DNA of 64,000 bases from Bacteroidota bacterium (GCA_020161835.1 JAIUNL010000001.1:1-64000); one strand, 5' to 3'. Positions 29,301-38,667 are shown, counted from the first letter of the stretch. A program made the numbers and translations. The notes: generated by a model from the sequence alone, not told the origin.

Positions 29301-29931
29301 GTTCTGAGGCAACAGGCAACGGCAATTTGCGGTTGTTGAACTTTTTCTTAAAGGAATAATCATCCAGAACGAAATAACTTTCTTCATCTGCAATAACACG
29401 ATCATTTCCGTCAAAACCTTGCCAGTGATTGTTCCATGAAAATGGCCAGGTACTTGGCATGTGACTCATGGCAACGGCATGTCCAGGATCTTTAGACAGA
29501 GTATTAAGATTCAGGTAACCGGAAAGGGGCTCAAAGCCCCAATGGACTCCTGCGGAATCATGACTGAACATTGCCGGATCCCATCCCTGACAGAAAATGG
29601 CAGGTGTTAAATAATCAAAAAGAGAATCACCGGTTACCGGATCAAGACCTTTGAAAAAACGAAGTTCTGACATGACAAACGGGGAAGCATTTCCCATTTG
29701 CACCTGCCCTGTGCCAACCGGCCATTCACCCGTATAATCACCGGTTCTGAGTCTTTCCGTTCCCATGCTTCCGTTGTTTGAGAAAGTCATACGCACTTTG
29801 TTTCCGGCGTGGATGTTTCTTCCCCGGTTTGCTGAGCTGCCATGATCAGCTCCCTGCGCAAAAAGTGGTGTGGTAAAAAGCTGGAAAAGCCCGGCAATCA
29901 GACTGATGGTTATAACTTTATGGGTTCTCAT
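26365..29931 (-). CDS. Large T9SS surface protein with calcium-type Asp repeats and FN3-like domain
   Basis: The protein has 1188 residues. Signal peptide 1-25; a long region of unknown fold (30-600) with Asp/Asn-rich, thrombospondin-3-like calcium motifs at 319-330 (LDGIDNDGDA), 402-414 and 465-500. An FN3-like domain lies at about 615-740 (PTVTAVSGKNSIKIMWDD), and the T9SS domain at 1105-1188 (LSQNYPNPFNPATVINYQLP). No catalytic motif is visible. Its place between two mannanase operons suggests a surface scaffold, adhesin or glycan-binding protein. Similar very large proteins occur in FCB genomes but I cannot assign a function. Confidence 0.85.
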   Translation of the reverse strand: MRTHKVITISLIAGLFQLFTTPLFAQGADHGSSANRGRNIHAGNKVRMTFSNNGSMGTERLRTGDYTGEWPVGTGQVQMGNASPFVMSELRFFKGLDPVTGDSLFDYLTPAIFCQGWDPAMFSHDSAGVHWGFEPLSGYLNLNTLSKDPGHAVAMSHMPSTWPFSWNNHWQGFDGNDRVIADEESYFVLDDYSFKKKFNNRKLPLPVASEPDRGGLGLELSVRGLQWSDPYLEDMIFWIYDLKNKGNLDLNKTVFGMNVGSANGNLLNGGGSDNSDDAFRFYREKAFVVSYDLDNLGVGGYTPVPWMGFALLETPGNPLDGIDNDGDANSLGTPGGGTGKVITENDFTLFYAVDAQIVTIDYHDSAYPRTIKTMPAEGIKISHNGTNLILKPNAPLIEIPRNGIDDNLNGLIDESDGTKIYDPVLKDSVSYFLYIKSDYNNQDYLAIDYFTGEGKNNRLIDERKDDGIDNDGDWNNSFDDLGIDGKPNTYDSGEGDGVPTPGTSSQPGEPNIDQTDSDESDQIGLTGLRSYIYSALTYSNDEQLWEFSRPGVFNNSTIGQADYDYLFSTGYFPLKPNNVGRMSVALIFANDEQDILRNKYFAKEYYKSNFNAILPPEKPTVTAVSGKNSIKIMWDDVAEESYDPWLRAYDFEGYKVYKSETPSFRDVSGNLIEPIAVFDKIDSIFGYFPKDFGNGQLFFLGNETGLSHSLIDNNVKNGVPYYYAVTSYDRGDLIKNMGPQESTVYIEMDSTGFLYTDQNVVRVFAGDSLPPISTNFDFIPVKKNPGFTEAVLGVNVINSDSLEIGDEYQIQFLDCSMDKRDNDFNGLTDSFDQNEVFPTETTGFVLKNLTKNQSDTSWIYTYAKNGQDYVLLRNLYDDSDGNPRTLTSGTMGLQVYVKNPVAGIYNNPEKGVVKGITWHSVSNLSPYKLEFDLFSQGGLKPGTFYPRQYMVVFYNNLVSKSQALNIPIWNSGSIKLPAIDVNYKVFEPNRIDPVTGRIAEVKFGASDVTKIWKNKQPAKGIYSAGDRIILYEELPDGSTVITFQLFNNTLEDSTFYNTNGRFIGEGDTLLLTTTNELKSTDVYSFTLTSTGIEENNAGVKPVSFSLSQNYPNPFNPATVINYQLPVNSMTKLKIYDVIGREVATLVNEMKPAGRYQVTFNAGHLSSGVYFYRIEAGSFVQTKKLILVK

Positions 29932-30161
29932 ATACTTTCCGGAAACGGGTTATTTGCAGATAAAATTTTTCTTTTCTTAAAGGAAAAGCAAGCGTAATAA
30001 ACACATCACAGGTTTGGGTTTTGTGAGTGAAAGATCAAGCGAAATTTGGATATTTTAAAAATAGATTAATTATTGGTCGATTACAACCCGGGATAATTAA
30101 AGGCTAATTAATATTTGGAGAAGCTGGTTTTCAATTACCACTTTCAGGAAGCTGGACCTGT

Positions 30162-31622
30162 TCAGGGATCGCTGACAATTCCATCTGCCTTATCAGATAA
30201 ATTGTAGGTCGAATACACAAAAATGCTGTTGTCGTAAATGGTATCTTTGAATGATTTTGATGCCGGACCAACCGTGAAGGAACCATTCGAAGCAATTGAA
30301 ACTCCGCTTGTTTTATCCTTGACGGTTCCCGGTGTGCAAATATATCGCTTCAGGGTAATTCCGGCGGGTAATCCTTCAAAGGAAATAGTGGTATTCCAGT
30401 GGGTTGAGGTATTGTCTGAAACCACAATTAAAGTAAAATTGCCACCCGCACTTTTAAACAAGGTAGAAGTCAGGGCGTTGTCTGATGAGGTTACCTGGTA
30501 AACAAAAGAGTTTTTTGCTGTAAACCGGGACACCATCCCATCCTGCCAGTACAGATTTTTCATCGGCGTTATTTCAGCAACCTGATAGGTATTGATGTAG
30601 GAAAAAGTACCGTCAATATTATTCTGATTCAGATAGCTCCAGCGGGCAAATCCATCAATTTTATTTTTAGCGCCGCCGACAAACCATTTTGCAACTTTGA
30701 TATTCCAGTCATAATTCGAGTTGTCACCCCCGCCAAATTCACCCCAATAAACGGGGTAACTCAAATCAGAAATTGGACGGAGTGCCCATCCGCCCTTCCC
30801 GACATCCGCATAATTATGAGTTTCAAATGCACCCAGCCACGGTTTGCAGGCATTCCAGTTAAACGTAAACTTCTCATCCTGAAAAAATTCTGGTCCAACC
30901 AGCGGCACCGAAATTCCCTTTTTATCCAGGGCTGCACGGGTTGCCTTATATCCCTGAGAAATATCAACTCCGCCTCTCCACCAGCCCCAGCTGTTCATGG
31001 GTTCGTTTGCAATATTGCACATGGTGATGCAGGTGTAACCTTTGGTTTTAACCAGATACTCCATCATGGTTGCAAATCCTGTCGTAAAAGCATCCAGATC
31101 ACGGGGTGCACTGTAAGCCGGATCCTGTCCCGAAATGGTATTCCAGGTGGTACAGTTATCCTGAAGCTGTAAAAGAACGTTAACTTGATTTGCCTGTGCC
31201 CAGTCCAAAATTTTCAGCAATCTCAGAAAATTGGGACAGTCCCAGGTAAAAGTATCTTTTTCGGGTTCAAAGTCATTCATTTCAATCATCAGCCTGATCC
31301 AGTCAAGTCCGGACCAGTTCATAAACCCAAAAATCGAATTCCATTTTGCCCCTTCACTGGCCGGCGGAAGTTCACAATAGGCACTTCCGAGTTTTCCGCC
31401 ATATTTACTCACCACAATGCTGGTACTGATTGCCGTAACATTTGCCCCGTACCCATCTTTCATCCGGTAGATTGGGGTGTTTGCATCGGCGACCAGAGTG
31501 GCTGCTTCAACAGGTAAACGGGCCTCGTTTCCCGAATCCGGTGAGTCAGAATCATCCGGTTCATTTTGTGAACAGGAGGCCAATCCCAAAAGCAAACCCA
31601 GCAAAACCAGAGTTTTTTTCAT
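30162..31622 (-). CDS. Clan GH-A (GH5-like) glycoside hydrolase, lipoprotein
   Basis: The protein has 486 residues with a lipobox LGLASC (Cys17), then an acidic tether (EPDDSDSPDSG). The barrel at about 50-340 has the acid/base E207 in CNIANEPMNSWGWW and the nucleophile E295 in YPVYWGEFGGG. A C-terminal beta domain (350-486) follows. The NEP and GEFG motifs place it in clan GH-A; the exact family is uncertain (GH5-like). It is 20 bases downstream of the GH2 gene and in the same operon, so a mannan-derived substrate is likely. Orientation of the lipoprotein in the membranes is not known. Confidence 0.8.
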   Translation of the reverse strand: MKKTLVLLGLLLGLASCSQNEPDDSDSPDSGNEARLPVEAATLVADANTPIYRMKDGYGANVTAISTSIVVSKYGGKLGSAYCELPPASEGAKWNSIFGFMNWSGLDWIRLMIEMNDFEPEKDTFTWDCPNFLRLLKILDWAQANQVNVLLQLQDNCTTWNTISGQDPAYSAPRDLDAFTTGFATMMEYLVKTKGYTCITMCNIANEPMNSWGWWRGGVDISQGYKATRAALDKKGISVPLVGPEFFQDEKFTFNWNACKPWLGAFETHNYADVGKGGWALRPISDLSYPVYWGEFGGGDNSNYDWNIKVAKWFVGGAKNKIDGFARWSYLNQNNIDGTFSYINTYQVAEITPMKNLYWQDGMVSRFTAKNSFVYQVTSSDNALTSTLFKSAGGNFTLIVVSDNTSTHWNTTISFEGLPAGITLKRYICTPGTVKDKTSGVSIASNGSFTVGPASKSFKDTIYDNSIFVYSTYNLSDKADGIVSDP

Positions 31623-31642
31623 GTTGTCGTTTATACTTCCAC

Positions 31643-34453
31643 TTACTGGTTGTAAGCCGATATTAAAAGCTCAGGCTGACTGTCAGATTTATACTCAACC
31701 GATATGGTTTTGGTCTCACCCGGCAGCAAGGTAAAATACTTTTCTGAGAAATATGCGGGCAGAATTCGTGTCCCTGTTTTCTTATCGGTCAGCGAAAGGT
31801 CGATTGCAATTGCCGGTGTTTTCCCGGTATTTTTCAGTTCGAATGAAAGTTGATTTTTAATTCCTGGGGAAACAGGCTTAACGGTAATTGTTGTCTTTTC
31901 CAGTGAATTGAAAGCGGTGAGTTCATTGCCAGGCATCCGGCTTTTCCAGTATTCATTTTGGGAAAGGATTTTCCCCTTCCGGTCAGAAACCGTGAGTCTG
32001 ACCAGATAAACATCCGGCAGGTTAGGCGGTAAATCCAGGTTCTCACAATTAGTAAGCTGATTGGCCAGAATATCCAGTTTTTGTTCGGATTGGTGGATGG
32101 TTTTTCCTGCAAGATCTGCAATATCCAACCTCACCAAAGCTTTTTCGATTTTGTTCAGCGTGGTGTTGATGACAACCGTTTTCAGATTATCCAGATTCAT
32201 CTGCACGTGGATCGGTTCACAGGCTTTTTTCGATCCGTAATAAGATCCGAACGTTTCATAATCAGACGAATAAACCTGCCAGACCGTACTTGGCCATGCC
32301 GGATGAGTCATCCAAAGAAGGACTCCGCTTGTGTTGTTCCAAAGCCGGCTGTTCCACGATTCGAACATGTTCCGGTGACTGTCATAATTCACTAACTGAG
32401 CTTTTTTGCAGAAATCATCCAGCGATTCTGATTTTCCATAAAGATTTTCAATTGTTGCCAGATAGTCTTTTTGTCCATCGTGCAGATCGTGGTAGTACCA
32501 GACATCACTGATGGGCCAGACATCTTCTTTCGCCATCATGCTTCTCATGGTTTCGGCAGTCGGAACAGACGGAGTTCCAAGTTCGGTTGAAAACCCGAAA
32601 GCAATGTTTTTGTAGTATTCGGTTTGATCTTTCTGATAATGCCAGGGTCCGCTCCACCGCAGATTCAAAGCTCTTGAATCGGGATTGTAAAACCGGGTCG
32701 GATCTTCGGCGGCAAGCAAAACTTCAAGCTGGGTTTCAAGCTGAGGTAACGGAACACCTTCATTTCTTGCACACCACAAAGCAATGGAAGGATGGTTTCT
32801 GAACCTGCGGATGACCTCTTTTGCATTGTCCAGAAAAAGCAGATTGTCGTTCGGATTCAGATTATAGCCACCAGTTGACAGCCAGAAATCGTTCCAGACG
32901 AGAAGTCCGTATTCATCAGCAAGTTCATAGAAAACCTCCTCAGTCGATTCTCCAGTCCAGTTTCTGATCATGGTGAAATTGGCGTCTTTATGCAGCCGGA
33001 AGTAAGGCTCAAGGTGGTTTCTGTCCACCTGTTTCATGGCATCATCCATGCCCCAGTTTCCGCCTTTGCAAAATATCCGCTGTCCGTTGACCTTGATGAC
33101 GAGATAGGGATTCATTGTGGTGTCTGCAAGCGGAGTCAGCTTCCCGGCATTCATTCCTTCATGCAGCGGAGCAATTGAAATTCCGTCTTTATAAATTCTG
33201 GCTTTGTTGAAATCAAAAAGAGGTTTACCTTCTGCCTGGTCTTTGACCGGATTAAATTCAATCCGTTTTGCTTTTTCGGATGGTGTGTCCACGTTGAGTT
33301 CATACGACATTTCCCTGATTCCGAATCTGACGGTTTTTTCGTCGGAAATCTGGCTTTTTTTCGCGGCGGTGATTTTTACGGAATAGAGATTCTGCTCACC
33401 ATAACCGTTTGGCCACCATAATTTCGGGTTCTTTATAGTCAGCTGGGGAAACTGATCGGGAGCAAATGTCACCGTTTTGGTTTCTCCGGATTTCAGTGTG
33501 ACCGTCTGAGAAAAGGTGATCTTTTCTATGGATCCGGAAAGGTCGATTTCCTGTGTTGACGCAGACGTATTTTTAACCTGGGTTTGAATCGTCAGTTTGG
33601 CGGAAGTGGTTTCAGGCAGGGGAAGATCGGTGATGATCTGCGGATCGGATAGCACGATTTCTCCGGTAAATTTCAGCCTGACGTCCTGCCAGATTCCGAT
33701 ATTCCGGTCACGGATTCCCGGAACCCAGTCCCAGCCTTCCGATGAAATAAAAGTGGGACCATCAAGACACAACTGTCCACCATTCGGACCTGTTCCCGCC
33801 GTTGGTGATTCTTCATGCGGAATTCCAGGATTCGGCGGCGGCAGAATCTGAACCGCAAGCACATTCTCCCCGGAGGATTTTACAATCCCGGTAATATCAA
33901 ATTCACCCCGGACGAAAGCACCATTCATTTTACCGAGTTTTTTCCCGTTCAGCCAGATGATGGCCCGGTAGTTGATTCCGTTGAGTAAAAGCCACGTTTT
34001 TTCTGATTTTTTCTCAGGCGATTGAAAGGAAATCCGGTACCACCAGTCCATTCTGCAAAGCGTGTCAGGAATCGCCAGATTGTTCACTCCGAAATACGGA
34101 TCCGGGTACACGCCCTGCTGAACCAGAGACGTCAGCACCGTTCCGGGAACCACAGCATTGGTCCAGTTTTTTGTTGAATATGACGATTGGGAAATGGTTT
34201 CTCCGGTTGCGCCGGCATTTTCTGCTTCGATTAACTCCCACCCGGCTGACAAAATCATTTCATTGTCTTTTGCCTGAATCAGTTTGGTTTGGATCGTGAC
34301 TTTTTCCTTTTTCACCGGCAGAATAAACTGCACTTTCGATTTTGGCAGTGTGGCCGGATCCTGTGGCTGGGATAATCCAAAATTGAGTTTGTACTGTGCA
34401 TTCATAGTGGCCGGGAGGAAAAGTAGAGTGAGTAGAAAAAGGAATTTTGTCAT
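31643..34453 (-). CDS. GH2 enzyme of the exo-glucosaminidase/endo-mannosidase type
   Basis: The protein has 936 residues with a signal peptide (MTKFLFLLTLLFLPATMNA) and no sorting domain. GH2 sandwich motifs include VVPGTVLTSLVQQGVYPDPYFG and GWDWVPGIRDRNIGIWQDV. The barrel has acid/base E565 (HPSIALWCARNEG) and candidate nucleophile E624 (FGFSTELGTPS). A large insertion (about 386-450) precedes the barrel, and the FGVNNL/IRDRN motifs resemble exo-beta-glucosaminidases and plant-type endo-beta-mannosidases rather than the classical beta-mannosidase at 15.5 kb. A mannose- or mannosyl-chitobiose-type substrate is inferred. It leads a two-gene operon with the GH5-like lipoprotein. Confidence 0.88.
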   Translation of the reverse strand: MTKFLFLLTLLFLPATMNAQYKLNFGLSQPQDPATLPKSKVQFILPVKKEKVTIQTKLIQAKDNEMILSAGWELIEAENAGATGETISQSSYSTKNWTNAVVPGTVLTSLVQQGVYPDPYFGVNNLAIPDTLCRMDWWYRISFQSPEKKSEKTWLLLNGINYRAIIWLNGKKLGKMNGAFVRGEFDITGIVKSSGENVLAVQILPPPNPGIPHEESPTAGTGPNGGQLCLDGPTFISSEGWDWVPGIRDRNIGIWQDVRLKFTGEIVLSDPQIITDLPLPETTSAKLTIQTQVKNTSASTQEIDLSGSIEKITFSQTVTLKSGETKTVTFAPDQFPQLTIKNPKLWWPNGYGEQNLYSVKITAAKKSQISDEKTVRFGIREMSYELNVDTPSEKAKRIEFNPVKDQAEGKPLFDFNKARIYKDGISIAPLHEGMNAGKLTPLADTTMNPYLVIKVNGQRIFCKGGNWGMDDAMKQVDRNHLEPYFRLHKDANFTMIRNWTGESTEEVFYELADEYGLLVWNDFWLSTGGYNLNPNDNLLFLDNAKEVIRRFRNHPSIALWCARNEGVPLPQLETQLEVLLAAEDPTRFYNPDSRALNLRWSGPWHYQKDQTEYYKNIAFGFSTELGTPSVPTAETMRSMMAKEDVWPISDVWYYHDLHDGQKDYLATIENLYGKSESLDDFCKKAQLVNYDSHRNMFESWNSRLWNNTSGVLLWMTHPAWPSTVWQVYSSDYETFGSYYGSKKACEPIHVQMNLDNLKTVVINTTLNKIEKALVRLDIADLAGKTIHQSEQKLDILANQLTNCENLDLPPNLPDVYLVRLTVSDRKGKILSQNEYWKSRMPGNELTAFNSLEKTTITVKPVSPGIKNQLSFELKNTGKTPAIAIDLSLTDKKTGTRILPAYFSEKYFTLLPGETKTISVEYKSDSQPELLISAYNQ

Positions 34454-34481
34454 TGTTGTAAATTGTTTATTTTAAAAGTCT

Positions 34482-34575
34482 TAACTCCCCTCCTTTTTTA
34501 AAGGAGGGGCTGGGGGTGGTTTTGTGATTGCAAAAAATTCATGGATCCCGGATCAAGTCCGGGATGACAGCCAGG
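34482..34575. repeat. CCCCTCC/GGAGGGG palindrome and REP-like palindrome
   Basis: CCCCTCCTTTTTTAAAGGAGGGG forms a strong hairpin at about 34486-34509. GGATCCCGGATCAAGTCCGGGATGACAG follows at about 34542-34570. The former recurs at 35.70, 35.88 and 60.73 kb. Confidence 0.6.
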
Positions 34576-34643
34576 GTAGTTGGTCCCTTGTCCCCAGTCA
34601 CCTGTCCCTGTATTTCCCCCGTAACCTGTGACCTGTAACCATC

Positions 34644-35648
34644 CTACCATCCCGGCATTTCATCCAAAGTTACCACATTGGAAGCACTGTATAGCGAACG
34701 GATCTGAACGGTTGTGTTTGCCTTGACGGTCAGCTCAGACCAGCTCATAAAAAACGTCCATTTGGGTTGGGCTTTTAATTCTGCTGACGTCGGCAGTTTT
34801 TCACATTCACCGATTGCTATGGGTTTGCCACCTGCAAAGGCAAGCATCGAATTGTATTTTGCCGTGGTATAACCGGTTCCGTCACTGGAATACATATCCA
34901 GAGCCAGAATATCCCAATAGTCTGAACCCGGATTATACTCTGCCAGATCATCTGCAATAGACCCGAAATCCTGCAAATCCCAGATCCAGACCAGGTTTTC
35001 AAGTCCTTTTGTTTTCTCAAAATAATCGTGGGTGAGTTGAAATAATTTCGCTGTTCCGTTCGGACCTTTACGTCCTGCCCACCAGAAAACGGGCTGATTC
35101 ATCTCATGAAACGGGCGGAAAAGAACTTCAACTCCTTTATTTTCAAGGTATTGCAGATAGGGTGCAATAATATCCATTCTGGCTTTCCAGGTTTTATTCA
35201 GCGGACTTCCGTCGGTGATCAGTGATGTCCATTCTGCATCAGTTAACTGATCGAGAACACCGGTACTGTTCCATGCGCAGGGTTCGGTGTACGCCGGTGA
35301 ACAGGTGTGCCACATGATATTTACGAGACTGCCCTTTTTCCATTGCCGTTCGGCTTCATAAATCATGGTCCAGCGTTCGTTCACATCGCTTGCCGCAAAA
35401 AGAAAATCTCCGCTCCAGAGTCCGGGTGTTTTTCCGCCGATAACTGAAATGGAATCTGTCCATAATGTCGGATTTGCATTCGGTTCCCGGTTGTGGATGC
35501 CGGCCACCGTTTTCGTTCCCTGAATACTTTTTAAATAGTTTAGTGATTTTCCCCAGGTCGGTTTTTCAGGATCAGCTTTTGATTCTGCTTCTTTTTCGCA
35601 GGAAACCAAAAGGAACGAAATGACGATTAGAAAATAAATTGATTTCAC
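34644..35648 (-). CDS. GH26 beta-mannanase-like lipoprotein
   Basis: The protein has 334 residues. Lipobox FLLVSC with Cys17, then an acidic tether and a GH26 barrel from about 33. The acid/base is E182 (LFRPFHEMNQPVFWW) and the nucleophile E281 (PIAIGECEKLP). The sequence differs from the other GH26 copies (GIHNREPN in place of FGHQDD), so it is a distinct branch and its product pattern may differ. Membrane anchoring suggests action on oligosaccharides at the outer membrane or in the periplasm. It is separated from its neighbours by hairpin DNA and is probably transcribed alone. Confidence 0.9.
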   Translation of the reverse strand: MKSIYFLIVISFLLVSCEKEAESKADPEKPTWGKSLNYLKSIQGTKTVAGIHNREPNANPTLWTDSISVIGGKTPGLWSGDFLFAASDVNERWTMIYEAERQWKKGSLVNIMWHTCSPAYTEPCAWNSTGVLDQLTDAEWTSLITDGSPLNKTWKARMDIIAPYLQYLENKGVEVLFRPFHEMNQPVFWWAGRKGPNGTAKLFQLTHDYFEKTKGLENLVWIWDLQDFGSIADDLAEYNPGSDYWDILALDMYSSDGTGYTTAKYNSMLAFAGGKPIAIGECEKLPTSAELKAQPKWTFFMSWSELTVKANTTVQIRSLYSASNVVTLDEMPGW

Positions 35649-35702
35649 AGGATTAACCTTTTTGAAAATTGGAGAAATACCAGAAAATAAAATTGAATTG
35701 CA

Positions 35703-35915
35703 ACTCCCCTCCTTTAGAAAAGGAGGAAAAATTGAACACTGAGCGTGTCACCCTGAGTGATTTTTTGCAAAGCAAAAAATTTTATCGAAGGGCGCCGCGC
35801 CCCGGACCTTCGGGGAAGTGCCCGAATTGGGGTGGTTTTCGTTTAGTATTGAGAAAATTACAAAACCACCCCGGCTTCGCCACCCCTCCTTTAAAAAAGG
35901 AGGGGAATTTATTAG
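35703..35915. repeat. Compound hairpin block between GH26 genes
   Basis: CCCCTCCTTTAGAAAAGGAGG lies at 35706-35726. A CCCTGAGTG / TATCGAAGGG element (35751-35792) encloses the perfect inner palindrome ATTTTTTGC-AAA-GCAAAAAAT (35760-35780). ACCCCTCCTTTAAAAAAGGAGGGG stands at 35880-35908. No gene is supported in 35649-35989. Confidence 0.75.
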
Positions 35916-35989
35916 TATTTGCCTTTACCTAAAAGCTAACAACCAATAGCTTCCTTACCCCTTACGCCTTAAACCTTATGCCTTAAACC

Positions 35990-37114
35990 TTACTGCTTAT
36001 CCCTGAACCCAGCCAGATCTTCCTCAAACCAGATACCGGGCAGATTCCGGAATTTCTTAAAATCTTCAGCGCTTTTTCCACCGGGGATGGGGGCATAATG
36101 GTGTTTGGCATTGGCATTCCGCCAAACCAGAACGTAGGCTATATTGATATCGTCACGACGAATTGCCGGATACAGTTTTTTAGTCCACCAGGTGGAATCG
36201 GGAATGCTTTCCAGGCCGGTTTCGGTCATGGCTGCAATTTTTCCGTGCTTTGCGGCAAAGTCAGAAATCCATTTCAGCTTCACTGCAACAGAATCATAAA
36301 CCCCGCCATCCGGACGAAAATCCCAGTAATTATCAATGCCGACCAGATCAACATACTCATTTCCCGGATACCGTGTCAGAAAATCGGCTTCTGAGTAAAA
36401 CTTCCGGTCGGGAGAAAAACAGAAAAGAAAATTGGTTACCTTTTTTTCGTTTCGCAGGTAATCAACCACAAATCTGAACAGGGATTTAAACTCTTCGGGT
36501 GCGCAGTAAGGTTTTCCCCACCAGAACCAGTCACCATCATATTCGTGATAAGGCCTGAACATCACCGGAATCAATTTGCCGTTTTTATCTTTCAGGCTGT
36601 TGGCGTACCAGGCAATATTATCGAGCACTTTTTTGTAGGAGTCATGGAATTTCCCGCCGGGAAGAATGGCGTAAACAGCACGTGTTGTATCGTAAAAATT
36701 TTTCCCGGTGACCGGATTGGAATGATGCCAGCAAAACGTAGAAATTCCGCTCCGTTCCCAGGCATCGATCACCGCCTGACGGGTTTTATCGGCTGCAAGT
36801 GCACTGTCTGTTTTGGGGATTCCGCCAAAATCAAATCCATAAACTGCCGGATACGAACCGGTCACATCCTTCACATCTGATTTCCCGCGGATGTCCTTCC
36901 AGTTCACACCATAAAGAGTCGCATCCTGATGTCCGAATAAAATGTGGGTTTTCTGGATTTCAATCAGATTTCTGAATAAAGCAACGGTTTCGGGAGTGGC
37001 ATTGGGAGTAACCGGAAAACCAGATTCCTGCCGGTCCTGATCGCCCTTCACCAGCGAACAGGAAACCAGCAGGAATGGTATGACGTGGAGGAGATTTACG
37101 GCATTTTTTATCAT
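35990..37114 (-). CDS. GH26 beta-mannanase lipoprotein
   Basis: The protein has 374 residues. The signal peptide ends in lipobox FLLVSC (Cys19). The GH26 barrel covers about 38-370, with ILFGHQDATLYG, acid/base E191 (MFRPYHEYDGDWFWWG) and nucleophile E298 (IAAMTETG). It is clearly paralogous to the GH26 at 23346-24497 (shared DVKDVTGSYP, VDLVGIDNYWD) but is lipid-anchored. It probably trims mannan oligosaccharides close to a membrane. Transcribed alone as far as can be seen. Confidence 0.93.
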   Translation of the reverse strand: MIKNAVNLLHVIPFLLVSCSLVKGDQDRQESGFPVTPNATPETVALFRNLIEIQKTHILFGHQDATLYGVNWKDIRGKSDVKDVTGSYPAVYGFDFGGIPKTDSALAADKTRQAVIDAWERSGISTFCWHHSNPVTGKNFYDTTRAVYAILPGGKFHDSYKKVLDNIAWYANSLKDKNGKLIPVMFRPYHEYDGDWFWWGKPYCAPEEFKSLFRFVVDYLRNEKKVTNFLFCFSPDRKFYSEADFLTRYPGNEYVDLVGIDNYWDFRPDGGVYDSVAVKLKWISDFAAKHGKIAAMTETGLESIPDSTWWTKKLYPAIRRDDINIAYVLVWRNANAKHHYAPIPGGKSAEDFKKFRNLPGIWFEEDLAGFRDKQ

Positions 37115-37165
37115 TTTGAGAGTTTTAAGATTAAATGCATTGACGCAAAATCAATTAATCAAATA

Positions 37166-37209
37166 AAAGAATTCGGTCACTGAGCGGAGTCGAAGTGCCC
37201 GAATTCTTT
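37166..37209. repeat. CTGAG/TCGAAG hairpin element with 11-bp outer stem
   Basis: AAAGAATTCGG and CCGAATTCTTT pair perfectly around TCA-CTGAGCGGAGTCGAAG-TGC. The core is the same as elsewhere; the stem sequence is specific to this site. Confidence 0.85.
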
Positions 37210-37293
37210 ATAAACTGTAACCCGTGACCAAAAGAAGAGAATCACATCCCCCGTCCGGCTGGTGCCGGACACCCCCTTTAAAGGGGGACTTTT

Positions 37294-38667
37294 CTATTTC
37301 CTCAGCGCTTTCATTTTTTCTGCATGATTCCGGATGATGATCAGGGTTGTTGAATCAGACAGCAAAACAGAATTCAGTCCTTGCGGCTCCTGTGGCGGAT
37401 CACCCATAAACGGATCACCGGGCAACCATTTTGCATCAGGATGCTGGGCTTTTGCTTCACCGCCCCAGGCCCAGAAATTGGTTCCGGCGATGGCACTTCC
37501 GGCAGCAGCAGAATCAGCGACCAGTTCAAACAATTTTGAGTAATATTTATCCCGGTAAACAGTCGGAGTTCCCGGCATGCACGCCTCAAGATCACGTCCA
37601 ATACCGAATTCTTCCATCGTAATGGGCTTGTTCAGTTCACGGGCAACTTTTAACTGCCGGTTGACATAGGAAATGGCATTTGCTTCTGCTGTTGGATACG
37701 TTTCTTCTGCTTTCTCAGCTTTGAACCAGCCCCAGTTTTTTGCCCACAAATGGAAGGTCACATAATCTACGTATTTGCTTTCATGCGCCTTTTTGAAAAT
37801 CTCATCTGAATCCAGACTTCCTGCAGCACCTTCGCTTCCGGTTGAAACCAGGTGATTGGAATCCAGCGATTTGATAAACTTTGAAGATTCATCAATCCAT
37901 TTGTAATAAGCATCAACATGCTTCAGACCATCTTCACCCTGACCCGGACGGGGTTCATTTGCCAGCTGCCAGGACATAATGGTCGGATCGTTTTTGTACT
38001 CAACGCCCGTTACCGAATTTTTCCGGTTGATGATTTTGGTTAAATACTCCCGCCAGTAGGCATTGGCTTTTTCATTGCGGTAAAAGGTGGCCGAGTAATT
38101 CATGAATTTACTCCAGTCGAACGCCTTCGGGTCATTGAACAGGGTTTCAAACTGACCCCCATCAAACCAGCCGGTCATAACGGCCATTCCGCCCGACCAT
38201 TCCCAGTAATTATTGAGGAAGACAACAGCAGTCATCTCCCGTTTCGCCATTTCGGAAAGAAGAAAATCCAATCCCTGAAGCAAAGAATCATTGTCAGTTC
38301 CCGGCTGAGTCGTGATGGCCGGATTTAGAGACGTATTCAGAGGAGATTGTTGAGAGGAAGCCAGAATTCTGAGGTTATCAATGCCGTTTGCTTTGAGTGC
38401 ATCGAGTTCACGGATGAGACGTTCCCGGTCACCCATTTTCCCGGGCGCACCCAGGTAAGTTCCGTACCAGAAATTCGTTCCGGTGAAATAATAGGCCTTT
38501 CCGCCTTTCATGAACTTCATTCCGTCCACTTTCACAAAATCAGGTTTTGCCGGTTCGGGTGACGAGCACGATTGGAGGCTGAACAGGAGGAGGATGATCA
38601 GCCCCCAGATCGTCATCATAGGAAAAAATTCGGATAAAGAACGGAGTTTATGACGGAGCGTTTGCAT
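37294..38667 (-). CDS. GH5 family endo-beta-mannanase (subfamily 7-like) lipoprotein
   Basis: I chose the ATG at 38667 (MQTLRHKLRSLSEFF), 457 residues, because it lies just downstream of a sigma-54-like promoter; a longer frame runs through that promoter. A hydrophobic segment ends in LLLFSLQSC (lipobox Cys34). The barrel starts FTGTNFWYGTYLGAPGKMGD, typical of GH5_7 mannanases. Acid/base E238 lies in SWQLANEPRPGQG and nucleophile E353 in ITMEEFGIGRD. It is a membrane-anchored endo-mannanase. Upstream at 38806 is a copy of the 24-base motif. Confidence 0.92.
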   Translation of the reverse strand: MQTLRHKLRSLSEFFPMMTIWGLIILLLFSLQSCSSPEPAKPDFVKVDGMKFMKGGKAYYFTGTNFWYGTYLGAPGKMGDRERLIRELDALKANGIDNLRILASSQQSPLNTSLNPAITTQPGTDNDSLLQGLDFLLSEMAKREMTAVVFLNNYWEWSGGMAVMTGWFDGGQFETLFNDPKAFDWSKFMNYSATFYRNEKANAYWREYLTKIINRKNSVTGVEYKNDPTIMSWQLANEPRPGQGEDGLKHVDAYYKWIDESSKFIKSLDSNHLVSTGSEGAAGSLDSDEIFKKAHESKYVDYVTFHLWAKNWGWFKAEKAEETYPTAEANAISYVNRQLKVARELNKPITMEEFGIGRDLEACMPGTPTVYRDKYYSKLFELVADSAAAGSAIAGTNFWAWGGEAKAQHPDAKWLPGDPFMGDPPQEPQGLNSVLLSDSTTLIIIRNHAEKMKALRK

